DNA of 64,000 nucleotides, taken from positions 1 to 64,000 of the forward strand of contig JAGTSE010000014.1 of NCBI GenBank assembly GCA_018261615.1. The letters are read 5' to 3'. The notes beneath the pieces are model-generated. The model was not told the DNA's origin and made no database searches. It worked only from the letters and a program-made list of their open reading frames with translations. Shown one piece after another: positions 54,116 through 63,212 of the stretch (position 1 is its first letter; the number at the start of each line of letters is the position of its first letter). The DNA is from Pseudomonadota bacterium (GTDB lineage Bacteria; Pseudomonadota; Gammaproteobacteria; Enterobacterales; Enterobacteriaceae). The position numbers and the translations under genes were made by a program.

Positions 54116-55276
54116 TTAACCTTTATGATGCAGCCAGTCGCTCAGACGCGAGAACCAGCCGCCTTTGCCGATACTTTCCAGCGTGACCAGCGGCCAGTGA
54201 GCGATCACCCGATCATGATCGTAAAGTTGAATCTCCCCCACCTGCTGATTCGCAGCCAGCGGCGCATCCAGCTCTTTACTGCTCAGCACATACTTCGCTT
54301 TGACGTTCTGCACTTCTGCTTTTGGCAGCACCAGCCAGTAATCCTGATCCGTACCAACCGCAATCTGCTCTTTATCGCCGTACCACACGCGCTCGCTGCC
54401 GACTTTTTTGCCGTTACGCAAAATTTCGACGGTATCGAAGTTTTGTTGTCCCCAATGCAGTAATTTGCGCGCCTGATCTTCACGGCCTTTCGGGCTGTCT
54501 GCACCCATGATCACCGCAATCAGACGGCGCTGACCGTCAACACTGGAGGCAATCAGGTTGAAGCCCGCACCCGAAGTGTGACCGGTTTTCAGCCCATCGA
54601 CGTTGAGGGTTTTGTCCCACAATAACCCGTTACGGTTTTGCTGGGTGATGCCGTTCCACGTCAGGCTTTTTTCGCTGTACATGTGGTAGAAATCCGGCTC
54701 GCCGTGAATGATGGCACGGGACAGTACCGCCAGATCGTAGGCCGAACTGTACTGCCCTGGCGCATCCAGTCCGTGAACAGTTTCGAAGTGGGTATCACGC
54801 AGATTCAGCTTCTGCACATAATCATTCATCATGGTGACAAACTGTGGCTGGCCACCCGCAACATGATCCGCCAGCGCCACGCAGGCATCGTTGCCCGAAT
54901 CGACAATCAGACCACGGCTCAAATCGCGCACGGTCAGGTGGTCGCCGGGCTTCAGGAACATCAGCGATGAACCGTCAAAAACCGGGTTGCCTTTCGCCCA
55001 CGCATCCTTCCCTACCGTCACTACATCATCCGCGCTGATACGATGGCTGTCGATCGCCCGATCCACTACATAGCCAGTCATCAGTTTGGTCAAACTCGCC
55101 GGATTACGCTGCTGATGCTCGTTGCCCGCAGTTAAGATTTGCCCGGTGGTGTAATCCATCAATACCCAGGAGCCAGCCTGAATAGCTGGCGGCTGTGGGG
55201 CAAAAGGTAAGTCGTCGGCCTGCGCGTTATGTACGCAAATCGCCAGCAAAGAAGCAGCAAACAAACGGCGTTTCAA
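54116..55276 (-). CDS. dacD: D-alanyl-D-alanine carboxypeptidase DacD (PBP6b)
   Basis: The 386-residue periplasmic protein has a signal peptide (RLFAASLLAICVHNAQA), active-site SLTK with Ser61, an SGN motif in DSGNDACVAL and KTG in LKTGHTSGAG. A C-terminal amphipathic end (WFSRLSDWLHHKG) anchors it to the membrane. It trims peptidoglycan pentapeptides. Confidence 0.94.
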   Translation of the reverse strand: MKRRLFAASLLAICVHNAQADDLPFAPQPPAIQAGSWVLMDYTTGQILTAGNEHQQRNPASLTKLMTGYVVDRAIDSHRISADDVVTVGKDAWAKGNPVFDGSSLMFLKPGDHLTVRDLSRGLIVDSGNDACVALADHVAGGQPQFVTMMNDYVQKLNLRDTHFETVHGLDAPGQYSSAYDLAVLSRAIIHGEPDFYHMYSEKSLTWNGITQQNRNGLLWDKTLNVDGLKTGHTSGAGFNLIASSVDGQRRLIAVIMGADSPKGREDQARKLLHWGQQNFDTVEILRNGKKVGSERVWYGDKEQIAVGTDQDYWLVLPKAEVQNVKAKYVLSSKELDAPLAANQQVGEIQLYDHDRVIAHWPLVTLESIGKGGWFSRLSDWLHHKG

Positions 55277-55486
55277 TGAAATATCCTCAATAGCATCTAA
55301 AATCGCTGTCCTTTTTACGGAACTTCGCGTGTCGTTACCTGGTTAAATTGCAAAAAAATGTGACGCGGATCAGTTTTAACAGGCTGTTTTTGCGAGGTCC
55401 TGCGGAACAGTGCCGGTTTTTTCTTCGGCACACAGGGTGGGATGGTTTACCATAAGCGAAATATTTACTGACAGGATGAGCAACTG

Positions 55487-55555
55487 GTGTCTGATTCCGC
55501 AGCAACGCCCACTTTTCTCTTTCACGATTACGAGAAGGTCAAGTCAACGTATTGA
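55487..55555 (+). pseudogene. sbcB: Orphan 5' end of sbcB left of the insertion
   Basis: A GTG opens SDSAATPTFLFHDYE, the sbcB N-terminus, then runs out of homology after the 25-bp repeat and stops seven codons later. It is what remains of the host start, still next to the original upstream region. The active copy of sbcB continues at 58704. Confidence 0.85.
55511..55535 (+). repeat. Left attachment-like direct repeat (attL)
   Basis: The 25 bases starting ACTTTTCTCTTTCACGATTA are repeated at 58734-58758 with one C/T difference. They are sbcB coding sequence for TFLFHDYE. The repeats bound the insert. Confidence 0.85.
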
Positions 55556-55794
55556 TTTATGTTTAATTATTAATCATGCAGTGTATTATTTGTACTTATT
55601 ATTATACTTATTGCCAATCCCGCACACCTCCGCCATCTAACGCCATGCTGTGCGAGATTTTTTTATCTTCGACTCACATCACGGGGCAGTTTCCCGCCAT
55701 CTATCACTTACCGTTCTAATACATCCAGCGAACTTTGAGTGTTCCGTATTACCATTATAGTGCTATACTTCATGAGCAAAAAATTGGAGATAAT

Positions 55795-55899
55795 ATGAAC
55801 GAAGATGCATTGCGACTAGCGAAACGGCTGAACATACCTGTAATGCTGGTTATTATCACATTACTTTCTGTGTTTGTTATCATGAATACTTTTTTCTAA
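55795..55899 (+). CDS. 34-residue hydrophobic peptide, candidate Iap-type inhibitor of host O-antigen polymerase
   Basis: The peptide begins MNEDALRLAKRLNIP, a charged amphipathic part, and continues as one membrane helix through about residue 33. GGAGA stands six bases before the ATG. It ends nine bases before the Wzy-like gene, which has its own site overlapping this stop. In phage D3 and epsilon15 a peptide of about this size, encoded beside a phage polymerase gene, blocks the host alpha polymerase during seroconversion. The similarity is in size, topology and position, not in a proven sequence match. Confidence 0.6.
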   Translation: MNEDALRLAKRLNIPVMLVIITLLSVFVIMNTFF

Positions 55900-55908
55900 G
55901 GTAATGAT

Positions 55909-57129
55909 ATGATTGCTATATCATTCATATTACTTTGTGTATTAATTGTTATTGCCCTTTATTTTTTTACAGTAAAAATGGAAGGGAAAGTGGTTAATGC
56001 AATGGTTCCATACATAATAATAAGCATGCCAACGTTGTATATATTTGAGTGTTTTTATATTTACCTTACTGGAGGAACAGAATATACAGTTGAATATATG
56101 TTTTTTTATGCATGTTACATAATATACATATTTTCTTTTATGGCCGGATATTTGTTAACACAAAATAATAACATTTCAGAGGAAAAATTCAGACAAAAAC
56201 ACAGGTACGGAATGGCGTCACTTTTTTTCACCATTCTTGCATTTGTTTTTTACCTTCCTGTTTTAATTGAATTTAAAGAATATCTATTGCAGCCACGAAG
56301 GATATATGAACTTACCAGAACCGGGTATGGGATATATTTCTATCCTTCCCTTATGTTTTCATTAATTGCATCAATTTGCGCTTTCTTCATTTATAAAAGA
56401 CACAAATTTTTTGCTTTTCTGACATTATCATCAAATATCTTACTTATATTACTTCATGGAAATAAAGGACCAATATTCAGTATATTTATTGCATTTATAA
56501 TATATCTTTCATACATAGAAAACAGAAAAATAAAATTGATGTTTCTATTTAAGTCAGTAGCTGTAATATCATTAATTGTAACAGTTTTTTTTGCTTATAC
56601 ATATGCAGGCGGAAATCCGCTCGAAAACATGGCTTACTATTCAGATTATACCCGTAATGCCGTGCTGATAGCGCATTCTGATTTTGACTTTATGTATGGG
56701 CAACTGATGTTGGAAAGTGAGATTTACTCACGTATACCCCGCGCCCTGTGGCATTCCAAGCCTGATGATTTTGGTGCGCTATATCTGGCAAAGGTATTTT
56801 TCCCTGACGCTTTCTACAGAAATCAGGGGGCACCTGCATTTGGATATGGTGAATATTTTGCAGACTTTGGTTATCTCACTCCTTTGTGGCTTCTTATATC
56901 TGGAGTGTTTAAAGGAATACTTGCAAAGTATTTTTCAAACAAAACGCAACAGACAAAATCTGCGCATTATTTTATTTTGTTCCTTTTCTGCATTGGAGTA
57001 AGCGTTATCCCTGTCAGTATGGGGTGGCTTTTCCCGGAGCATGTTGTCATTGCGGTGATGGTTTTTATGGTTTCGACGATGAAAATATCAAAACATGTTG
57101 ATTTTGTATTGATAAGAAAACGTTCGTAG
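55909..57129 (+). CDS. wzy: O-antigen polymerase-like membrane protein (Wzy)
   Basis: The 406-residue protein has about ten to twelve hydrophobic segments with few charges, a large polar loop at about 225-310 (RIPRALWHSKPDDFG, GAPAFGYGEYFADFGYL) and FLHGNKGPIF-like text near 180, all usual for oligosaccharide repeat-unit polymerases. It would link lipopolysaccharide repeat units at the periplasmic face. Codon use and base composition are much AT-richer than the flanking backbone. It lies in a prophage remnant behind an Iap-like peptide and is therefore likely a serotype-converting beta-type polymerase. The precise linkage is unknown. Confidence 0.75.
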   Translation: MIAISFILLCVLIVIALYFFTVKMEGKVVNAMVPYIIISMPTLYIFECFYIYLTGGTEYTVEYMFFYACYIIYIFSFMAGYLLTQNNNISEEKFRQKHRYGMASLFFTILAFVFYLPVLIEFKEYLLQPRRIYELTRTGYGIYFYPSLMFSLIASICAFFIYKRHKFFAFLTLSSNILLILLHGNKGPIFSIFIAFIIYLSYIENRKIKLMFLFKSVAVISLIVTVFFAYTYAGGNPLENMAYYSDYTRNAVLIAHSDFDFMYGQLMLESEIYSRIPRALWHSKPDDFGALYLAKVFFPDAFYRNQGAPAFGYGEYFADFGYLTPLWLLISGVFKGILAKYFSNKTQQTKSAHYFILFLFCIGVSVIPVSMGWLFPEHVVIAVMVFMVSTMKISKHVDFVLIRKRS

Positions 57130-57138
57130 AGATGTTAA

Positions 57139-57161
57139 CAGGCGGCTTATGCCGCCTTTTA
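57139..57161 (+). terminator. Terminator after the Wzy-like gene
   Basis: GGCGGC and GCCGCC pair around TTAT, followed by TTTTATTAG. It also lies at the end of the convergent tailspike remnant. Confidence 0.8.
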
Positions 57162-57648
57162 TTAGTTCTGTAGGGTGAATGTAGTTCCGGTAAAATCGCC
57201 AGAGTTTGCTGAGTCATTGTTGACGGTATATATAACAACAGAAGCTTCTTTGATGTAATAACTATTGCCGCTAAGTGAACTGGTTGTCGCACCATCAATG
57301 ATGTGTTTTGCTCCCTGATAAATCCTTAATCCCAGATAGCCCCCTGCAAGACCCCCTCACTCTGATACGAGTTATGCCGTCAGCACAATACAGACCTACA
57401 TCTGTTCCGATAATACCCTCAATGTCAACATTACCTGTTATGAGATGTCCTGCTGAACCGGCGTTTGAAATAATGCGACTGCTTTTTATTTCTGCTTTAA
57501 TATTAACAGCCGCCCCTACAGAAAAAACCTCGCTTATATCCACCCATGGGAAGTTACAAGCAACTGTGGATGGTGAGATAAATATAGCATTTTCAGCTTT
57601 ACAGTTTATTTATGTGGCATCACCTCCAAATAGAGGATTAACCTGCAT
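57162..57648 (-). pseudogene. C-terminal remnant of a phage tailspike
   Basis: The leftward frame has an ATG at 57648, an in-frame TAA at 57612, then VNIKAEIKSSRIISNAG and GNVDIEGIIGTDVGLYCADG, the repeating strand pattern of a parallel beta helix. At the C run 57352-57356 one base is missing; after changing frame it continues GGLAGGYLGLRIYQGAKH and ends SGDFTGTTFTLQN with a TAA at 57162. Tailspikes bind and often cut O-antigen. The piece is broken twice and has no head-binding domain. Confidence 0.6.
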
Positions 57649-57663
57649 ATTTCCCTCTAGTCG

Positions 57664-58529
57664 TTAGTTCCCATAAGTCATTTCTGCTTTCTTTAAAAGC
57701 TCGTCGGCCGCGTCAAATATTGGCCGGCGGATCAATTTTTTCGTCTTGCTCTTTTCTGCTGGTACAGTACAGATACCCTCTTCTCTGTCAAATACCCCTC
57801 TGACAGCCAACCGTAACTTGCTATTACGTGCGTCGTACAGCATCAGCAACTGATGCAACAACCTATTTGATGTCGAACCACGGCTACGCTCAATAGCAAG
57901 CCAGACCTTTGCAAGTTGGTTATAGCTAAGCGTAACTTCGCCTACTTGGTTTGATGCCAATATCTTTTGGCTGGAGCAACATCAGGCCTGGCGAACTGAT
58001 AAACTGACGGCGCGCGCACCAACTGCTCGCAGAGCGCAGTTGTACCAGCAATTGCCGGGCGCGCTTGGGGTTGATTTTTTCCTCTTCTGTGAATCTTTAA
58101 ACCCAGAGCCTGAGCGGTATATCTTACCTCGGCATTCCCGGAAAGGCCTTGCTCATATGATTATCACCATGGCCCTGTAAAGTGCCTGGGTTTTTCACCG
58201 TAGCGTTGTCTTTACGTAATTTTCGTGCCAATAGTCCAGGCAGTCTTTGACTGCCGGTTTAGCGTGACTCTCTGTCCCATTGAGAGCTATACGCGGATCA
58301 ATACCGCGATCGATGGATTCCTTGAGTTCGGCTGCTTTGATTCTGGCTTCACGCAGGGTTAGTCCGGGGTAGCGTCTGTGCGGCTTCCCATCCCAGCGAA
58401 ACGGAACTGAAAGCTGACTACACCTTTGGGAGTTATGCGAATCCCAAGCCCGGCTGAATCAGTGATTTCAGCCGGGCCAGAATATGGTTTACCATAAAGA
58501 GAACGTAGTTTTGTGTCGCTGATAGCCAT
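57664..58529 (-). pseudogene. int: Decayed tyrosine integrase of the sbcB-inserted prophage
   Basis: The ATG at 58529 starts AISDTKLRSLYGKPYSGPAE, then ITDSAGLGIRITPKGVVSFQ, the N-terminal arm-binding domain of phage integrases. After slips and stops the frame continues YPGLTLREARIKAAELKESI. A last open piece (57664-57960) reads ERSRGSTSNRLLHQLLMLYD, then VPAEKSKTKKLIRRP, the first part of the catalytic domain. The HxxR and Tyr end is missing. The gene lies next to the right repeat, where an integrase is expected. Confidence 0.75.
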
Positions 58530-58703
58530 TTAGTTCTATGCACTCAACGATAAAGTGGTTTATGTATTCAATCTGTACTCAATAGCGCATGTACAAACAT
58601 AAACAACAATATCAATGAGTAAATAAAAAAGAACATAAACAGACAACAAGAGACACTTAACCCTTTATTTTCATGGACAAAAATTAACAGGCGCGTACAT
58701 CAG

Positions 58704-60134
58704 GTGACAGATAAAAACGACAGCATACAAAGTACTTTTCTCTTTCACGATTATGAGACTTTCGGTACCAGCCCGGCGCTGGATCGCCCGGCGCAGTTCG
58801 CCGCGCTGCGTACTGATGCCGATTTTAATGTCATCGGCGAGCCGGAAGTTTTCTACTGTAAACCGGCGGATGATTACCTGCCGCAGCCTGAAGCAGTGCT
58901 GATAACCGGTATCACGCCGCAGATTGCCCGTGCCAAAGGCGACAATGAGGCCGCGTTCGCCCGACGTATTCACGATCTTTTTACCGTACCGAAAACCTGC
59001 GTACTCGGTTACAACAATGTACGTTTTGACGACGAAGTCACGCGTAATATCTTTTATCGCAACTTTTACGATCCGTACGCCTGGAGCTGGCAGAACAACA
59101 ACTCGCGCTGGGATCTTCTGGATGTGATGCGCGCCTGCTACGCCCTACGCCCGGACGGTATCAACTGGCCGGAGAACGACGACGGCCTGCCGAGTTTTCG
59201 CCTTGAACATCTAACGAAAGCCAACGGTATCGAACACAGCAATGCCCACGATGCGATGGCCGATGTGTACGCCACCATTGCGATGGCGCAGCTGGTTAAA
59301 ACAAAACAGCCGAAGCTGTTTGACTATCTCTATAGCCATCGCAACAAACAGAAGTTGGCGGCACTGATTGATGTTCCGCAAATGAAGCCGCTGGTGCACG
59401 TTTCCGGTATGTTCGGCGCATGGCGCGGCAATACCAGTTGGGTTGCACCGCTGGCCTGGCACCCGGAGAACCGCAACGCGGTGATCATGGTGGATCTTGC
59501 TGGCGATATGTCGCCTCTGCTGCAACTGGATGCCGATGCGCTGCGCGAGCGTCTGTATACGCCAAAAGCGGATCTCGGCGAGAGCGCGGCGGTGCCGGTA
59601 AAGCTGGTGCATCTGAATAAATGCCCGGTGCTGGCGCAGGCCAATACACTGCGTCCGCAGGATGCTGAGCGGCTGGGTATTAACCGCCAGCAGTGCCTTG
59701 ATAACCTGCAGATTCTGCGCGACAACCCGCAGGTGCGGGAAAAAGTGCTGGCTATTTTTGCCGAAGCCGAACCCTTCGTGCCATCAGAGAATGTTGATAC
59801 GCAGATCTACAACGGCTTTTTCGGCGATGCCGACCGCGCAGCGATGAAAATCCTGCTCGAAACCGAGCCACGTAACCTTCCCGCGCTCGATATTACCTTT
59901 GCCGATGGGCGCATTGAAAAGTTGCTGTTTAACTACCGGGCACGCAACTTCCCGGGCACGCTGGATGAAAACGAGCAGCAGCGCTGGTTGCAGCATCGCC
60001 GCAACGTCTTCACGCCGGAGTATTTGCAACAGTACGCCGAACAAATCCAGGCGCTGTTCCAGCAGCACGACGGTAACAGTGAGAAGCAGGCGCTACTGAA
60101 GGCGCTGTGGCAGTATGCGCAAGAGATTGTCTGA
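58704..60134 (+). CDS. sbcB: Exodeoxyribonuclease I SbcB
   Basis: The 476-residue enzyme degrades single-stranded DNA 3' to 5' and acts in recombination and mismatch repair. DEDDh motifs are FLFHDYETFG near 10-19, YNNVRFDDEVTRN and HSNAHDAMADVYA. Its first ten codons (GTG start, TDKNDSIQS) come from the inserted element; beyond the 25-bp repeat it is the host gene. The replaced N-terminus is similar in length to the host one, so function is probably kept, but the original promoter is now 3.2 kb away. The ribosome site before the GTG is weak. Confidence 0.93.
   Translation: MTDKNDSIQSTFLFHDYETFGTSPALDRPAQFAALRTDADFNVIGEPEVFYCKPADDYLPQPEAVLITGITPQIARAKGDNEAAFARRIHDLFTVPKTCVLGYNNVRFDDEVTRNIFYRNFYDPYAWSWQNNNSRWDLLDVMRACYALRPDGINWPENDDGLPSFRLEHLTKANGIEHSNAHDAMADVYATIAMAQLVKTKQPKLFDYLYSHRNKQKLAALIDVPQMKPLVHVSGMFGAWRGNTSWVAPLAWHPENRNAVIMVDLAGDMSPLLQLDADALRERLYTPKADLGESAAVPVKLVHLNKCPVLAQANTLRPQDAERLGINRQQCLDNLQILRDNPQVREKVLAIFAEAEPFVPSENVDTQIYNGFFGDADRAAMKILLETEPRNLPALDITFADGRIEKLLFNYRARNFPGTLDENEQQRWLQHRRNVFTPEYLQQYAEQIQALFQQHDGNSEKQALLKALWQYAQEIV
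58734..58758 (+). repeat. Right attachment-like direct repeat (attR)
   Basis: Copy of 55511-55535 with one mismatch, inside the sbcB coding sequence. Confidence 0.85.
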
Positions 60135-60161
60135 GCGTGGATAGGCTGACCTGAAAACGTA

Positions 60162-60193
60162 AAAAACCGGTGGCCCTGGCCTCCGGTTTTTTG
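60162..60193. terminator. Bidirectional terminator between sbcB and plaP
   Basis: AAAAAACCGG and CCGGTTTTTT arms with an inner GGCC pairing serve the two convergent genes. Confidence 0.85.
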
Positions 60194-60210
60194 TCTCTGC
60201 GTAAAGCGAT

Positions 60211-61569
60211 TTACGCGATGTCTTCGTACTGCGGCACCGGGTTGCGGAAGCTGCGGGTGACACAGGCCAGATAGACTAAGCCAATCGCGCCCCAGATGAG
60301 ACCAAGGATCATCGAACTCTGCTCGAGATTAATCCACAGCGCCCCGACCGTCAGCGCACCGCACACCGGCAAAACCAGGTAGTTGACGTGATCTTTCAGC
60401 GTTTTATTGCGTTTTTCACGGATCCAGAACTGCGAGATCACCGACAGGTTCACAAAGGTGAATGCCACCAGCGCACCAAAGTTAATCAACGCCGTTGCCG
60501 TTACCAGGTCGAATTTAATCGCCAGCAGTGCAATCGCGCCGACCAGCAGGACGTTCCACGCCGGGGTACGCCATTTCGGATGTACATAACCGAAGAAACG
60601 GGACGGAAATACGCCGTCGCGGCCCATTACGTACATCAGACGGGAGACGCCTGCATGTGCCGCCATACCGGAAGCCAGTACGGTAACGCTGGAGAAGATC
60701 AGTACGCCCCACTGGAAGGTTTTACCGGCAACATACAGCATGATTTCCGGCTGCGAAGCGTCCGGATCCTTAAAGCGGGAGATGTCCGGGAAGTAGAGCT
60801 GCAGGAAGTAAGATGCCGCGATAAACACCACGCCGCCAATCAGCGCGGTGAGGAAGATAGCTCGCGGGATTACACGTTCAGCGTCTTTGGTCTCTTCAGA
60901 AAGAGAAGAGATACCATCAAAACCCAGGAACGAGAAGCACAGAATGGTTGCGCCAGTGATCATCGGCACCACATGCGCACCTTCAGACCAGAACGGACGG
61001 GAACTGACCAGCGTGCCCGCACCTTCACCGTGTGAAACGCCGTAAATGATCAGGCCGACGATGACCGAGACGATCCCCATTTGCAGGATCACGATCAGGG
61101 TGTTGAAGTTCGCCACGGTCTTGATGCTGCGCAGGTTAGAGATGGTCATGAAGGCCACCAGCGCGACCACGAAGATCCATGATGGCACGGACGGCACCAG
61201 CGCTTCGAAGTAAATTTTCGCCAGCAGAATGTTGATCATCGGCATAAACAGGTAGTCCAGCAGCGATGACCAGCCGACCATAAAGCCGACAGCCGGAGAA
61301 ATAGATTTCTGCGCATAGGTATACGCAGAGCCAGCGGACGGGAAGCGGCGCACCAGCTTACCGTAGCTCAACGCAGTAAAGAGGATAGCGACCAGCGCAA
61401 ACGCATAAGCGGTTGCGACATGACCATCGGTCAGGCCGGAGACGATACCGAATGTATCGAACAGCGTCATTGGCTGCATATAGGCAAGGCCCATCATTAC
61501 AACCGGAATTAACGTAAGCGTCTTACGTAATTCCACGCGAGAGGTTTTTGGAGTAACGTTATGCGACAT
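60211..61569 (-). CDS. plaP: Putrescine importer PlaP (YeeF)
   Basis: The product is 452 residues from the ATG at 61569, the E. coli length. It is an APC-family transporter with twelve helices; [20 protein letters not shown] and [20 protein letters not shown] are conserved. It takes up putrescine by proton motive force in E. coli. Confidence 0.94.
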   Translation of the reverse strand: MSHNVTPKTSRVELRKTLTLIPVVMMGLAYMQPMTLFDTFGIVSGLTDGHVATAYAFALVAILFTALSYGKLVRRFPSAGSAYTYAQKSISPAVGFMVGWSSLLDYLFMPMINILLAKIYFEALVPSVPSWIFVVALVAFMTISNLRSIKTVANFNTLIVILQMGIVSVIVGLIIYGVSHGEGAGTLVSSRPFWSEGAHVVPMITGATILCFSFLGFDGISSLSEETKDAERVIPRAIFLTALIGGVVFIAASYFLQLYFPDISRFKDPDASQPEIMLYVAGKTFQWGVLIFSSVTVLASGMAAHAGVSRLMYVMGRDGVFPSRFFGYVHPKWRTPAWNVLLVGAIALLAIKFDLVTATALINFGALVAFTFVNLSVISQFWIREKRNKTLKDHVNYLVLPVCGALTVGALWINLEQSSMILGLIWGAIGLVYLACVTRSFRNPVPQYEDIA

Positions 61570-61756
61570 GGCTATCCCCCAGAACGGTGTATACCGCCGC
61601 AAAAGCAAAAAATTGCCCCATTTTGTTCTTTCCTCAGCGACAACGACTGTCGGTTTTTAAATGTGTATCTATCCGGTACGAAGCCCGGCCTCTTTGTATT
61701 GAATGACGTTTTTGCCCGCAAAAAAAATAACCGACGGATTAAGGTCGGTTACTCTC

Positions 61757-61979
61757 TATACCCTAAATAATTCGAGTTGCAGGAAGGCGGCGACGCAATG
61801 ACAAATTCGTCGGGAACGAATTTGCCCAACCGAAGGTTGGCCTCCGGTGAGAGACAGGATGTCTCTCAGTAATCCCCAAGAGCTTACTCCAGTAAGTGAC
61901 TGGGGTGAGCGACAAATCTGCCGGGAGCAGATTTGAACGCTGTAAGCAGCGGCCCCGAAGGGGTAAGGCTCAGGGATGT
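61757..61979. repeat. Enterobacterial intergenic palindromic element, copy B (expanded)
   Basis: It starts TATACCCTAAATAATTCGAG as copy A and shares TTACTCCAGTAAGTGACTGG. It holds extra self-complementary blocks: ACAAATTCG/CGAATTTG, CCAACC/GGTTGG, GAGAGACA/TGTCTCTC and CAAATCTG/CAGATTTG. It fills the gap between plaP and yeeZ. No gene is seen. Confidence 0.65.
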
Positions 61980-62027
61980 TTTGACGAATTATTAACCACG
62001 CCAATAGCATTTTTTGCACAAAAATCG

Positions 62028-62852
62028 TCACGCCAGCGGCATATTAAACGGATCGGGGTAGAGATATTCGAAGCCCAGCTCATTACAAATCCGACTGCCA
62101 TCAATCACTTTGCCCTTATCCTGAGACGTGGATTCGAGGAAATGCGGCGGCGCCAGTCCAAGCTGGCGCGCCATCTGCGGATAAAAGCTTTCCCGCGAGG
62201 GATGAGACGGTGCACAAAGATTGTAGATATGCCCGCCTTTTGGTGCCTGTAGCAGTAGTGTGATAGCCGCAATGACATCTTCCAGATGCACCAGATTAAC
62301 GCCATGCCGGCCGTCGGAGGCGGTTTTTCCGGCCAGAAAATGCCCCGGATGGCGCGCGGGCCCAACAAGCCCCGCCAGGCGCAGAATATCAACGGAAGTC
62401 CCTGGCAAATTGTGCAGCCAGTCTTCCAGCTCTTTCAGTACCCGCCCGCTGGCCGTTACCGGCTCGCGCGGCGTGTTCTCTTTCACGACGCCAGCAGCAT
62501 CGCCATATACCGAGGTCGAACTGGTAAAGATGATGCGCGGAATACGATACGCCAGTGCGCTATCAACAATTTCCTGCACCGCCTGCAAATAGAACTCATC
62601 ACCAGGCCCACTGCGCCGCGCGGGAAGCGTAATCACCAGCGCATCGACATTCATCAGCGCATCGAGATCGTCCGTATCGCATACCAGTTCCGGTTCAAGA
62701 TTCAGCAAATAACTTTCGATACCACACATGCGCGCGGCTTCCACGCCATCGGGGCGAGTTTTGCTGCCGGTCACCTGCCAGCCCCGCGCCATTAATGATA
62801 ATGCCAGCGGCATGCCCAGCCATCCTAACCCGACAATTGCGACCTTTTTCAT
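62028..62852 (-). CDS. yeeZ: NAD(P)-binding epimerase-like protein YeeZ
   Basis: The 274-residue SDR-type protein has VAIVGLGWLGMPLALSL with the dinucleotide motif at 8-13, and FTSSTSVYGDAAG with the YxxxK-like region altered. E. coli YeeZ is the same length. Its substrate is unknown. Confidence 0.92.
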   Translation of the reverse strand: MKKVAIVGLGWLGMPLALSLMARGWQVTGSKTRPDGVEAARMCGIESYLLNLEPELVCDTDDLDALMNVDALVITLPARRSGPGDEFYLQAVQEIVDSALAYRIPRIIFTSSTSVYGDAAGVVKENTPREPVTASGRVLKELEDWLHNLPGTSVDILRLAGLVGPARHPGHFLAGKTASDGRHGVNLVHLEDVIAAITLLLQAPKGGHIYNLCAPSHPSRESFYPQMARQLGLAPPHFLESTSQDKGKVIDGSRICNELGFEYLYPDPFNMPLA

Positions 62853-62961
62853 GCTTCCTCCCCTTCCTTTCCGGCACCTGACTCTTCAAGGCTACGCCAG
62901 CCAGCGACAACTGACAATTCATACAATGTATATGAAATGAGTGAATGATGAAAAAAAGCCC

Positions 62962-62991
62962 TTGCGTTTGTCAGCTAAAGTAGTTTAGGTT
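62962..62991 (+). promoter_or_regulatory. his operon promoter
   Basis: TTGCGT (62962-62967) and TAGGTT (62986-62991), 18 bases apart, match the place and the -10 sequence of the E. coli his promoter, about 40 bases before hisL. Confidence 0.65.
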
Positions 62992-63029
62992 AATCAGCAT
63001 TATGTGAATAAGCATTCATTGAGAATTTT

Positions 63030-63080
63030 ATGACCCGCGTTCAATTTAAACACCATCATCACCATCATCATCCTGACTAG
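63030..63080 (+). CDS. hisL: his operon leader peptide HisL
   Basis: The 16-residue peptide MTRVQFKHHHHHHHPD has seven consecutive His codons. Ribosome stalling at these codons when histidyl-tRNA is low prevents the downstream terminator and lets his transcription continue. Confidence 0.97.
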   Translation: MTRVQFKHHHHHHHPD

Positions 63081-63142
63081 TCTTTCAGGCGATGTGTGCT
63101 GGAAGACGTTTGGATCTTCCAGTGGTGCATGAACGCAGAGAA

Positions 63143-63179
63143 AGCCCCCGGAAGATCTTCTTCCGGGGGCTTTTTTTTG
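63143..63179 (+). terminator. his attenuator terminator
   Basis: AGCCCCCGGAAGA and TCTTCCGGGGGCT form a strong stem followed by eight T. It lies between hisL and hisG. Confidence 0.95.
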
Positions 63180-63212
63180 AACCAAATTCAGCAGGATAAA
63201 GAGGACAACAGA

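Noticed and set aside
57308..57667. 119-codon plus-strand frame across the tailspike remnant
   Set aside because: It is antisense to the tailspike text, which gives a clear protein-like pattern in the opposite strand.
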